DNA of 64,000 bases, taken from positions 44,599,140-44,663,139 of the forward strand of contig OY978526.1 of NCBI GenBank assembly GCA_963854835.1, given 5' to 3'. Below the pieces are notes generated by a model that was not told the origin of the DNA, searched no databases, and saw nothing but the letters and a program-made list of their open reading frames with translations. This document shows positions 24,603 through 35,332 of the stretch, piece by piece (position 1 is the first letter of the stretch; the number at the start of each line of letters is the position of its first letter). A program made the position numbers and the translations under genes. Source of the DNA: Megamerina dolium. Its lineage: Eukaryota > Arthropoda > Insecta > Diptera > Megamerinidae.

Positions 24603-27140
24603 TGTATATTAAAATTAAATTTTAATACAAATTTTTAACAGTTTAAATTTAAGAGTGCTTGTGCTTACTTCAAAAATGTTTGCTACCTGTTCGCGTAGTT
24701 TAATTGAGTGTTTTCAATCTTACCTAAGTTACATGGCCGTTTGTGCTTAATGTGGTTTAAACTAAAATATATTTTATGTGTAGCACTTGAATAAACTTTC
24801 AATAAAAAATCACTAAAAATAGGTAATCATAACGTTTCAAATTATCTCGAATTGTCCCTGATACGAACACTATGCACAAAGAAGTGGGGAGCATTACTGA
24901 AATATAATATCGAAATACGTTATTTCTAGCATTGTAAGAGCATACCTCAGTTGTGGTATATTTGTTGTTGGTTATTTCATGTTATTATTGCCACCTTGCC
25001 ACCATGTTGTTATATTTCTGCTTATTAATTGGCCACTTAAATGTGGTTTCGAAGCCACAAAAAATAACATCTGATGTGCAAATACCAAATTTTTGCAAAA
25101 CAGTGCGATAATTAAAACAAGAGGTATAAAAAACTTGAAAACGTAAACACCCAACATCTTCTTACTTCACTTCAACACCATCATCAAAATATGCAATACA
25201 TCGAATATTTATGGGTATGGGTGTAGGACGTGTACGTATATGGTCATCTAATTATTTTTCGAAAGAAAATGGGCATTCTCCTTTCGATTAGATGGTAGCT
25301 ATCTTTCTGAGTTATCCAAACACATAATTTTTCTACATTTTGTATGCTATCGACAACTTTTATTTGGAGACAAAGTTCCAAATATACGACTTAAGCCCTA
25401 CCTGAGCAGATAAATGGTGAGGATACATTAGATATGACCATGAATAAATGTATGTTTCTATATACTATTAATGAATTGATTGAATTGACGTTATAGTTTT
25501 TAAAAATTAAAGACAACTTACAACTCTGCACGACTAATAACCCCACAGCGGTGTATTAGTCGCGCAGAGAGGTAAGGCAATAAGACCAATCCTCATTCAT
25601 TTTTTCTCCCCAACATTTGCCTAAAACATAAATTAACATTAAAACGTGTGACAAATACGTATAAGATAGCTGACGAGTGATCGCCTTTAGAGAGGTGAAA
25701 TGCTATGCTTATTGTCATTAAATTTCCCTCCACACATTTTACTGGAACATGCCCCATCTCCGCCGTTCAGGGGCCGCCCTACAAAATAGTCACTCCTGAG
25801 ATGCCCCTTTAGAGTTTAAATATTATATATTACCGACCTTCATTACCACTCTTTTTCTCCTTTAACAATAGTTCCATATGTCCATCCATTAAAAAAGAGT
25901 TCCAATACAATAACATGTGAAACAAATCGATAAATAAACTAACCATTAAAATAATGGATATTAAAAAAATTATGGTCAAGACTCCACGGAAACTACTGTT
26001 TGTTGTACTGGACGTCCACTGTATATACTTAGGTCTGATATCCAACTGAAAATCTGTATTTTACGCAATAATATTCAATTAAATTTAAAACGTTGCTGTT
26101 ACAAAAGTATGCACAATATTAATTTTTCGTATTCTTATTCGGAAACATTTTTCTTCCAAATAAAATGAAATTAATATCAGCATGATGTCTTTAAACAACT
26201 TTAAGGTTCCACCAAAATAAACCAATAACGACAAATTATTAACATAATTATGCGCGAGTGTGCTCTACACTATCTTCCCCTTATTTTCGTTATTCTTTCT
26301 TGTAGCTCAACTTCAATATTTTGCTGGTTTCATGGGTTCTGCGGTATAGTAAATACGCACTTAATAAGCAACGCCTTCTTTTTTGCCGCAGACGCATTTG
26401 ATTTCTATGTAGATCCTTCTTGTTTTGATTTTTTTTTTTTCCATGCTGCATGCGAGCATCGACACGAGTAAGTACATTGAACTTAAAAACAAAACTGGCA
26501 GTAGTTTCTCACAATTTGAGATGATTGCTAAAAGTCAGAAAGCAAACACGAAACAACAACTCTAACGAAACATTATGCAATGCTGCACAAAATTCACAAA
26601 CAGGAAGTAAGACTGTCCATACATTAATTTTTTCAGAAGTGCTGGTTCATTATGTATATTGATAGATTACAGCTCATTATCTGCCCAAAGGCAGTATGTC
26701 TTAAGATAGTGTTTATTGAATCGGCTTCATATTGTGCAAAGTATTAAGTTTATTATTAGCAATGAAGGTAGCATGCAGCATTTAGGAAATTGATGCTTCA
26801 ATAATACAATATAATACTTTTGGGGCACATCAAGCAACCAATTACTCCGACATTTTTGAAATCAGTACCTAAATTAATAAGTGTACACTACAATAGTTCT
26901 GACTGATATTCTGATACAGAGACGAGTACGAGTACTTATTACTATATTTCTCCTTTTGCATATATATGTATTTATTGAAATATAAAACATACATAATATT
27001 GTATACATAGGCGTATAGTACATATTTTATGCAAGAAACGAGCGTGCAAAATACTGGTCTTTTGTTTGTACGAAATCTCACTGCTGGAGAAATTTAACAT
27101 ACTTTAATTGAATATGATATCGTGTGAATGAAATGAAATT
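24603..27140. other. Intergenic, two weak coding candidates only
   Basis: No firm gene. A 61-codon frame at 24972-25157 (minus) begins with a signal-peptide-like hydrophobic run. A 71-codon frame at 25830-26045 (minus) contains one strong hydrophobic segment. Neither has a recognisable domain. Confidence 0.4.
24972..25157 (-). CDS. Possible small secreted peptide, unidentified
   Basis: A 61-codon ATG frame. Residues 1-27 (MLGVYVFKFFIPLVL... to VFA) look like a signal peptide with a plausible cleavage after VFA. A short mature part with WWQGGNNN follows. I do not recognise it, and the length is close to what chance allows. The purine-rich context before the ATG is compatible with initiation. 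Treat as a weak candidate. Confidence 0.2.
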   Translation of the reverse strand: MLGVYVFKFFIPLVLIIALFCKNLVFAHQMLFFVASKPHLSGQLISRNITTWWQGGNNNMK

Positions 27141-27179
27141 TTGTTTTTATGGCACTTGCCACTTCATTGGTTATATTTA

Positions 27180-28160
27180 CAAAAAGTTGCGATGTTGGGA
27201 GCACTTTATCAGACGTTTCTATTGAAAATCACAAGAGCTCCACAACTCAACAAATAAGAGTGCTTTTTCAGAGTGAAACAGTTTCCGATAGGGATAAAAC
27301 GGCATTGGAGTTATCAAATCTGCTAACCCAAAAGTCATTTGTACTGCAATTTCATCATGAAAAGATGGACACCGCAACAACGCTTGCATGTATTTTAATT
27401 TTATACCGAAAAACGAGGTTCTGTCATCCAAACTCAAAGATCGCTACATCAATTTTATGGTCGAGATAATCGACAACTTATTCGCCGAATCGTGCAAATA
27501 TTTGAATCCACAAAAACGCTAGGGGACGTCACTTATCCATAAAGATTAAGAACAAAGCGTACGGAGGAAAATATTGCTGCTGTTGAGCGTAGTGTAGAGG
27601 AGGACCCAAATGAGTACCTTCGACATCGTGCGCAGCTATTGGTCCATCCACTTACTTAGGTTTACGTCCCTATAAGATCCAGCAAATGAAAGAATTGAAG
27701 CCGCAAGATCATCAATCTCGTGGTTTGTTTGGCGAATGCGCCAAAAATCAAGTGGAAGTAGAAACATTAATTTATCGCAAAATGTTATTCAGTGATGAGG
27801 CTCATTTTTGGCTCAATGAAGCCAATCCACTAGAAATTCTTCGGACACCATTACATCCACGAAAACTTACTATTTGGTGCAATTTATTGGCTGGTGGAAT
27901 CATTGGTCCATACTTTTTTAAAAACGCGGCAGGGAACCACGTAACCGTCGATGACGATCGCTACAGAGCTATGATAACTGACCATTTGATTCCTAAATTG
28001 CGTGGAAGAGTGTGAAAGAGATGTAATTCCAGAAAGATGGCGCTACGTGCCATATATAACAATCGATTTATCAGAGGAAACATTTACCGGCAACATAATC
28101 TCTCGAAATGGACCTGTGAACTATCCTGCAACGCCTCTGAGCTTCGGGGATTTTCAAAAT
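27180..28160 (+). pseudogene. IS630/Tc1-mariner superfamily transposase relic
   Basis: The frame would start at the ATG at 27357 (MKRWTPQQRL). An N-terminal helix-turn-helix, GDVTYP, RTKRTEENIAAVERSVEEDP, and LKPQDHQSRG follow. Then come MLFSDEAHFWLN (first catalytic Asp), PLHPRKLTIWC, GGIIGPYFFKNAAG, VTVDDDRYRAMITDHLIPKL, a damaged second-Asp region, and NIISRNGPVNYP. Stops and frameshifts separate these parts. A gap within the LNGYVNKQ-like region and loss of the last Asp segment make it inactive. It is the best-preserved member of the clade in the window and shares its 5' leader with the copy at 41050-41790. Confidence 0.75.
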
Positions 28161-28362
28161 TTGAAAGTGCTTCACTCTAAAACAAAAACACACTACATAT
28201 GCATCCAATACAACATTAAGACTAGTTATGTGGACTGGATCCACTTCCACTTTCAAAAATGTCTGTACACTTTATAATTATGGATAAAGGATAATAATCT
28301 ACGTTCAAGTCGACACTGGTTAATTTGAAGATATTCGCAATTTTTGCTAGAAATTCCCAAAA

Positions 28363-29690
28363 TAATGCAATATGCAAGGTATATTCATTTCGGTCAGATG
28401 TTTGTAACCACTTGAAGGAATCTCCGAAGATATAGATATAGATATATATTCGTGATCAGCGTCGCTTAAATTTTCGATTTAACAATGTCCGACCGTCCGT
28501 CCGACCGTCTGTCTGTCACCTGGCTGGTTCGCACGATAACTTGAGTAAATATTGAGCTATTTCGACGAAATTTGGCATAAGTAACCTATGATCCAAGGGT
28601 ACGGAGAGGATTGATATTGGGCATGATCGGTCAATAGCCATGTCCACACCAAGCATTCAAAGCGACTAACCTCAGAATTTTCAAAATCTTTAACTTGCTA
28701 TAACTCACATAATATACCACTTGAGACAACAATATTTGGCACATAGAGTTATATTACACTACTACATAATCTTGCCAAAAATAGACTAGCCACGCCTACT
28801 TTTTATAGTAGCTCCCATATAAAGTGTCTGTACTTCTTTTAAATTGAAACAGCTGCAACTTCTACAATCTTATGTCCAGAATAACCATAATTGACACTTA
28901 GATTAACATAGCAGTCGGAAATAATATGGCAGAAATTCAGTGTGCCACGCCCACTTCTTCATGGGTCTCCCATACAAAGTCGAGGGAATTAAACTAAAAC
29001 TTTTAAGCTCCATAACTTACAAACCATTTAGCGTAGAGGAACCAGATTTAAGGCGTGGATTAGCATACTAAGAATAACTAGACTCACAGGAAATGGACCC
29101 GCCACGCCCACTGTTTATTGTAGCCCCCATACAAAATTACCGAATTTCTTTTAAATTGAAACATCTGTAACTTCTACAATCTTCCGGCTAGAATAACTAT
29201 AATTGACCCTTAGATTAATATGGTAGTCGGAAATAATCTGACAAATCAGTATACCACGCCCACCTCTTTTTGGGGCTCCCATACAAAGTGGCGGAAATTA
29301 AAAGAAAATGTTAACCGTCATAACTTGCAAACTATTCAGCGCAGAACAACCAGATTTAAGGTATAGATTTGTATTGTAAGAGCAAATATACTCACAAGAA
29401 TTGGATGCACCACGCCCACTGTTTGTAGTAGCCCTCATACAAAGTGATCGAATTTATATTCAATTGAAATAGCTATAACTTCTGCATCCTTCTGTCTAGA
29501 ATAACCATAATTGACACTTAAGTTAATATGATAGTTGGAAATAAACTGTAAAATAATCAGCGTACCAAGCCTATTTCTTATTGGGGCTCCCATACAAAGT
29601 TGCGAAAATTAAAAAAATTTAAACCGCATTAACTTACGAACTATTGAACGTAGGACAACTAAATTTAAGGTGTGGACTAGAACTTCAAAT
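28363..29690 (-). repeat. 155-bp-subunit repeat family, copy A, truncated
   Basis: Reverse orientation relative to the copy at 52521-54129. It begins (plus strand) with aatgcaatatgcaaggtat, then a CGTCCGTCCGACCG-type run at 28494-28520, then a series of subunits spaced about 155 bp. Each has a CCCATACAAAGT-like word (about 28815, 28970, 29126, 29278, 29430, 29590), often preceded by a CCACGCCCACT-like word. The hairpin end seen in copies B-D is missing. Confidence 0.8.
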
Positions 29691-29699
29691 TGGAAGAAG

Positions 29700-31251
29700 A
29701 AAAAAAAAACGCTTTAAATTGCCAACCTGGAAAATTGAGAAATTACTCTTCTAAATACAACTCCGGCTTTTAGAAAAACTTGGTTTCATCAATTCTGGTG
29801 AATTGATGATGACTGCTGAATACTGTAACTACTTAAACTTTACAGACAGACTGATGCTAATGCTTTGTACTAATTTAACCAACAGTAATTATTTTTCATA
29901 TTGTTATCCATTCGCATAGAACTCATTTCTATAAAAATCCAAAAAATTCAAAAAATGCTTGTATTGCTAAATAGAATCAGCATGTTATACTTTGCAATAA
30001 AATCGTACAATTTTTTATGCCGTCTTGAATTCTGAGTGCGTATTCAATTTACATAAGTATGTGTTGCGAGCATGTTTGAAATTGATTTTTGCCTACGATT
30101 TGCATTTCATTCACAAGTCTAAGGAATATGTGTGTATTTTGTGTGTACTCTCCTTGTCTTATTCAATACATTCATGCCAGTACCATATACAAACGGATAC
30201 ATGTATATAAGCAATATTAGCATGTGGTACGTATGTATTTCTATATTTAGTAGCTCAATACGTTGGAGAAATAAAAATTCTCTCAAGTGTGATTGAAATA
30301 GAAATTTTGCGAGTTTTTTCTTTTCTTCACTTTTTTCGAATATTTCACATCGATATTGGTATGTGGTTTCATCTATTGTGGAGTTTCATTGGCAGACAGT
30401 TGCTGAAGCTTTAAACTCCCCTCTCTCACCCATTTAAATAAGTTTCACAAGCGTTTAGAAATATAAAAATAAGTAAATGCCTGAATAGTGTGTAAATAAA
30501 TTGCAGACGAAGGATAGCTTTCTGTTTTGTTATGACCTTTTCTCTTCATTAACATTAATTTTACGTAATAATTGTTTATGGAATTAAATTTATACATATA
30601 TACATGTATACGTATATTTTTATTTTTGCGCTCTTTTTGTAGGAGATACTCGTAAAAAGGCTCAAAGTTGCCTTTTGCTTTATTGCCATATTCGAAACTC
30701 AAATTATATGCTATGTCGGAAATTAGAGCATTCGCTGATTGTTAGGCAGAAGGGGGTAAAAGAGAAAGAATGGAAGAAAGAGGTAGAAAGCAAGCATTTA
30801 AAATAATATAATGAAAAGGATTATTAATAATAAGTGAGGTCTTTTAATATAGTGGAGATTATTATAAAAAACGAATGAAATGTAGAAAATAATGAGATAG
30901 GATGACGGTTGTAATCGTTGAATCCTAGTTGAATCCATATCATATATATTTATTAGCATTATTCTTTGTCTGAAATCATATTACTTATCACTTCATTTGC
31001 AAATAAAACTTCTTGTTTATTCTTCACCAGAGTGTAGATCAATTATGTTTTAAATTTTCTGTCGTCGTTCGTTTTTTGCACCAAAATGATAAAAAATATA
31101 CACAGTGTATACACAGTAACGTAGTCAGGGAGATCAGGGGAGATCAATATAATATAGATTGTTTTCAAACCTTTACACAAAATTTCTATGCATATGTGCT
31201 TGTGTAATGTGTAAATATATACATACATAAATGCATACAAAAATACATACG
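29700..31251. other. Intergenic, nothing supported
   Basis: AT-rich DNA with short frames only. No domain features or recognisable repeats. Confidence 0.5.
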
Positions 31252-31888
31252 AGTGCACATATGCATACTTGAAATTTCGAATTTTAGTCAGCTTTCAATT
31301 GCGACAATTGTACATAATTCCTTTTATCTATATTTCGTATGCTGAAGTTCATTGTGACTTTTTTGTTATGCAAGCAAAAATCGCTATTTTTGGGAGCAGT
31401 GAACTATCTCAAAAAAAAAAAAAAATAATAATAATAATAAAATAGAAACCAATTTGATTGTGTATAAAACAATAATTAGGGGAGAGTGGGACACAGATAG
31501 TCTAGCAAAACTGAAAAGATATTGAAAAACGGAAATGTGCGTTAGAAAACTTGTTTACTGGATACTTTAAGATCGGTCTATAAACTCCGAAGAAACGACG
31601 AAAAATTTAAAAAAGCGACCGCTTAGTTCGGCAAAAAAAATTAGCTTGCAAAAATACTTCAGATTCGAAGGTATGCGGCGCAATTTTTTTCATTTGCCTG
31701 TAAGGTGGTACGCCTAGTGCACATATGCATACTTGAAATTTCGACTTTTAGCCAGCTTTTAATTGCGACAATTGTACATAATTCTTTTTATCTATATTTC
31801 GTATGCTGAAGTTCATTTTTCTTATGTAAGCAAAAGGAAAATAAAAAAGAAACCAATTTAATTGTTTACAAAACCATCATTATATATT
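31252..31888. repeat. Tandem duplication, unit 464 bp, second copy partial
   Basis: The segment starting agtgcacatatgcat at 31252 recurs at 31716. About 130 bp are shared nearly exactly, and the end (agaaaccaattt...) matches again near 31444 and 31850. A poly-A/(TAA)n tract at about 31410-31440 lies in the first copy only. About 235 bp between the copies (31481-31715) is unique. The second copy is ended by the SINE insertion at 31889. Confidence 0.75.
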
Positions 31889-32280
31889 GTGGGGGTGCCG
31901 TAGCTCAGAGGTTAGTGCGTTGGCTTTCTGATCTGTAGGTCGTAGGTTCAATCCCCGGCTGAAGCATAACAAAATTTAATATGGAAAAGATTTTTCTTTC
32001 GAATAGTACCCACCTGACGGTAAGAATTGGCAAGTTTTCCGGCAGTAACAATTTGCCAAAAATGCTTCTTAAAAGAGCTCTGTGACAAAACTAAGTTAAA
32101 GTGATGTCACAAGGGTTCTGCCGTTCGGAACCGGCTAATATAAGTAGGTCCCTTCTAATGCTGTCCAAATTTAACACGCACAACAGTATTGGAAGAGAAG
32201 CTCGGTGGTATCACAATGGGCCTTTCTGGCCTAAGTGTGTCCTCTCAGAGAGAGGGCAGCCACATAACCTAAGCTAACCT
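31889..32280 (+). mobile_element. tRNA-derived SINE, intact head, perfect TSD
   Basis: The head resembles a whole tRNA: tgccgtagctcagaggtt (A box), ctgatctgtaggtcgta (anticodon region), ggttcaatcccc (B box), then GGCTGAAGCA. The family body follows. Its 3' end differs from other copies. After agaagctcgg it continues into a block ending aacctaagctaacct instead of the usual ggggcttacaagtgccacat. A perfect 13-bp duplication atcattatatatt flanks it at 31876-31888 and 32281-32293. Confidence 0.85.
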
Positions 32281-32293
32281 ATCATTATATATT

Positions 32294-33466
32294 CATAATT
32301 TGACGACGCGGTATTATTTGCCATGTACTTATGTATATTTGTATGTATATACATCCGTACATATGTTTGTTGTATTTTGTTTTCTTGTAGCCATTTAATT
32401 ACTAATATGCAAGTTAGCAATAAAATAGTATTTCAGAGCTACGTTAATAAATAAAAAACGAGATATATTCAAACTGTTCAAGTGCTTGTGTTAAATTTCA
32501 AGTGTTATCTTGTTGGTGTTACTATCTCGATAAACAATCTTAAACAAATTTTCCGTGATATAACAAGTGCTATAAGCAGACGCGTTGTCGGTTGGTTACA
32601 GTAGTTGATCTACGGATATCCTAATTTGTCACACAATTAGATTTAAATGCCGTTTTGACACCAAAATTCTAAGAAAAACTACCTGAGTTAGATTCATGCA
32701 GTTGAATTAATTTAGTATATTAGGTTCTTCGAAGTAACATGTGAACAGTCAGACAGATTATCGACAACACATTTTTCAAGGAACTTATTCCCGCCGGTTA
32801 CCAGGTCCCTTGTAGTTGTAGAAACTAATATTGCAGGGAGGATTAAAAAAGAATCTCAGCCAAGGTTCTTTCGGGATTAAAATTTATCGTTTGTTTTATT
32901 TCAAATTCTTTCTATCAATATATAATTTCATGTTCGTACAAGATAAGCAAAAGAGGTGGCCTAATATGGAGAAATTAAACAAATTGAACAGCTCCGCTGT
33001 AGCAATGTACACAATCACTATCCTGGCACCATAACGACAAACTAATTTTTTAAGGCTAAAACTTTTTATCAAATCTAAAATGAAAAATGTGTTTAGTCGA
33101 TACTATCAGTAATAATCTGAGGAGCATAGCACTTCAATTGGGTCAAGCATTGAAGAGACTATTTATAGCACTTTTAGAACGACAAGTAATTCCCTCTTTA
33201 CAATTATTGGAAGTGGTAATATCTCATAATTTGAGTCTCATAAATAAGAACTATTTTTTTCGTATTCTATAAAGTTTAAATATAAACTTATCACTGCACT
33301 CTAATAGCTAAATAAAATATTGTTGTACATTTAACTTCAAAACGATCTACCGATATTAATTGACTCTGCTGGAACTTACTTTTTAGCCTTGTCGTGTTCA
33401 TATTTAGGAACTTGGCCACCAAACTTGTACACAAAATTTTAACGTACTAACCACTGAGCCCATACA
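32294..33466. other. Intergenic, small SINE-head-like scrap
   Basis: No gene is supported. 33441-33460 on the minus strand reads like the SINE A-box region (gctcagtggttagtacgtt) but is only about 20 bases long. Confidence 0.4.
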
Positions 33467-33871
33467 TACGAGGGCGGTCCCAGAACTACCACAAAAAAAA
33501 AACACAACAAATTTGGGAAAATTTTCTATATTTCTCAACATAATCTCCTTTTAGCTCTATACACTCTTCCCAGCGATATTCTATAGCTTCGATACCTTGT
33601 TTATAGTATGAACAGTCTAGCTCATTAAAATAGCCATCTACCACAGATTCCACCTCTTTATTGTTTGCAAATCTTCTACCACCAATCCATTTTTTAAAAT
33701 TTGGAAATGGAAAATAATCCGAAGGAGCTAAATCTGGCGAATAAGGTGCGTGCAGAAGCAACTCATTGATTTTGGAACTGGAACTTTAACTCATTGATTT
33801 TGGAACTGGTGCATTGTCTTCATAAAACAACACTTTCTTTTTCGCCTTTTTTCTTTAATTACATCACTTAA

Positions 33872-34505
33872 GGGGGTCCACCTGTGTAAAATTTTCGAAA
33901 AATCGATTTTTTTTACATTTTTCGCATCTTTAACGAGAGCTTCTACAGGATGAGGAAGGGGAAGTTTATGGTCCTAGTATTGCAGATTAAATGTGAGTCT
34001 ATAATACAAAGTTTTGTTGTGTTTCGATTGACTTGAAATTTTGACAGACTCATTAATACAGATAACTGAAGGTACCCACGTAGCGGTTTTTCGAAATTTT
34101 TTTTTCAATTTTACAGCAGTTTTTATATAAAAAAAAGCATGAAAACGAATAATTTTTATAAAAACAACTGCCATTTCTTCAATTTTTAAAATTTCGTCAA
34201 AATCCTACGTCAGTACCTCAACGATATAAACAGAAATAAGATTTTTTTTACTTTTTGCGTTTTTTTAGATAACTGGTTCGAGCGGAATCTTGCCCATAAT
34301 TTCGGTATTTCATTTTGAAGGGGTCACTTTGAACGCCCCTAAGAGTACAAGCCTTCGGATTACACTATTGGAAAAATTTACTATTGAAATATAAGCACAA
34401 AACTTCAAAATAACGTAAAACTTATTCTTATTTTCGAATTAGTTCTCCTAACGAAAATTCCCGAAAAAGCGTTCGAAATACCGCGCTCACACAGGTGGAC
34501 CCCCA
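33872..34505. mobile_element. MITE-like element with 16-bp TIRs and TAA duplication
   Basis: Perfect inverted ends gggggtccacctgtgt (33872-33887) and acacaggtggaccccc (34489-34504), flanked by TAA at 33869-33871 and 34506-34508. It interrupts the mariner coding frame between the NFLQGL and SDVIKEK segments, so the pre-insertion site can be inferred (one TTA, minus strand). It has no coding capacity. A 3-bp TAA/TTA duplication suits PIF/Harbinger-type transposition. A TA duplication (Tc1-like) is the alternative. Confidence 0.8.
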
Positions 34506-35332
34506 TAAACCCTGCAAAAAATTAGCATAATGCTCGCCGTTGATTGTTTCTCCTTTTTGAAGATAATCAATAAAAATTATCCCACGTGCATCCCAAAAAA
34601 CAGACGCCATAACCTTGTCTGCAGATGGAACTGTTTTCGCCTTCTTTGGATTCTTCCCTTTCAGTCCACTTTTTGACTGCTCCTTTGTCTCAGGTGTGAA
34701 GTGGTGGACCCATGTCTCATCCATGGTTACGAATCGACTCAAAATTTTGGCTTAATTACTGTGAAACATCGACGTTGTTTTTGTTCTATCGTGAGCAAAC
34801 GTGGCACCCATCTTACACACAGCTTTCTCATCTCCAAATTTTCTGTCAATATACGATATAGAGCAGTTTTTGAAATGCCTGTAATTTTACCTAGCTTACG
34901 CACCTTCAGCCGACGATCTGTTATGAATATTAAATTAATTTCGCGCTCGTGAGTCGAAGCATCACATCTCATGTGCTCTGCCAAGTGTGCACGCTGTATT
35001 GATGCTAGGCTCAGCCGGTAGGAGGGGTTCGAATTTGCAAAGCACATAAGAGGCAGATCACTACAAAAAAAAATCGTGCACTTACCAAAGCCTGTTCGAA
35101 TCGAAGGAAAAAAAAAAGAGAAATACCGCCAAGACCGCCCTTCTCACCATAATCGCCCTCCCTACCATACCTAATTGCCGTTTCTTACATTAGGCCCAAT
35201 GCATCCAGGAGAGAGGTATGCTGCTGCCTCAGGAAGGTTAATTTAACCTCGGCAAACCATTATGGCGAATCACTGAAATAATTTTTTTCTTTTTAACAAT
35301 CCATATAAATACATCTATATTACTGTATTACT

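Noticed and set aside
26250..26471. 73-codon plus-strand Phe/Cys-rich frame
   Set aside because: Derived from a T-rich tract. No start context, splice sites or homology pattern.
31890..31965. A functional tRNA gene at the head of the SINE
   Set aside because: The A and B boxes are good, but the same sequence heads many diverged copies followed by the same non-tRNA body, and it has a target-site duplication. It is a SINE head.
33441..33460. SINE insertion site of the mariner
   Set aside because: Only about 20 bases match the SINE head and nothing matches beyond the mariner's other end, so a mariner-in-SINE insertion is not supported.
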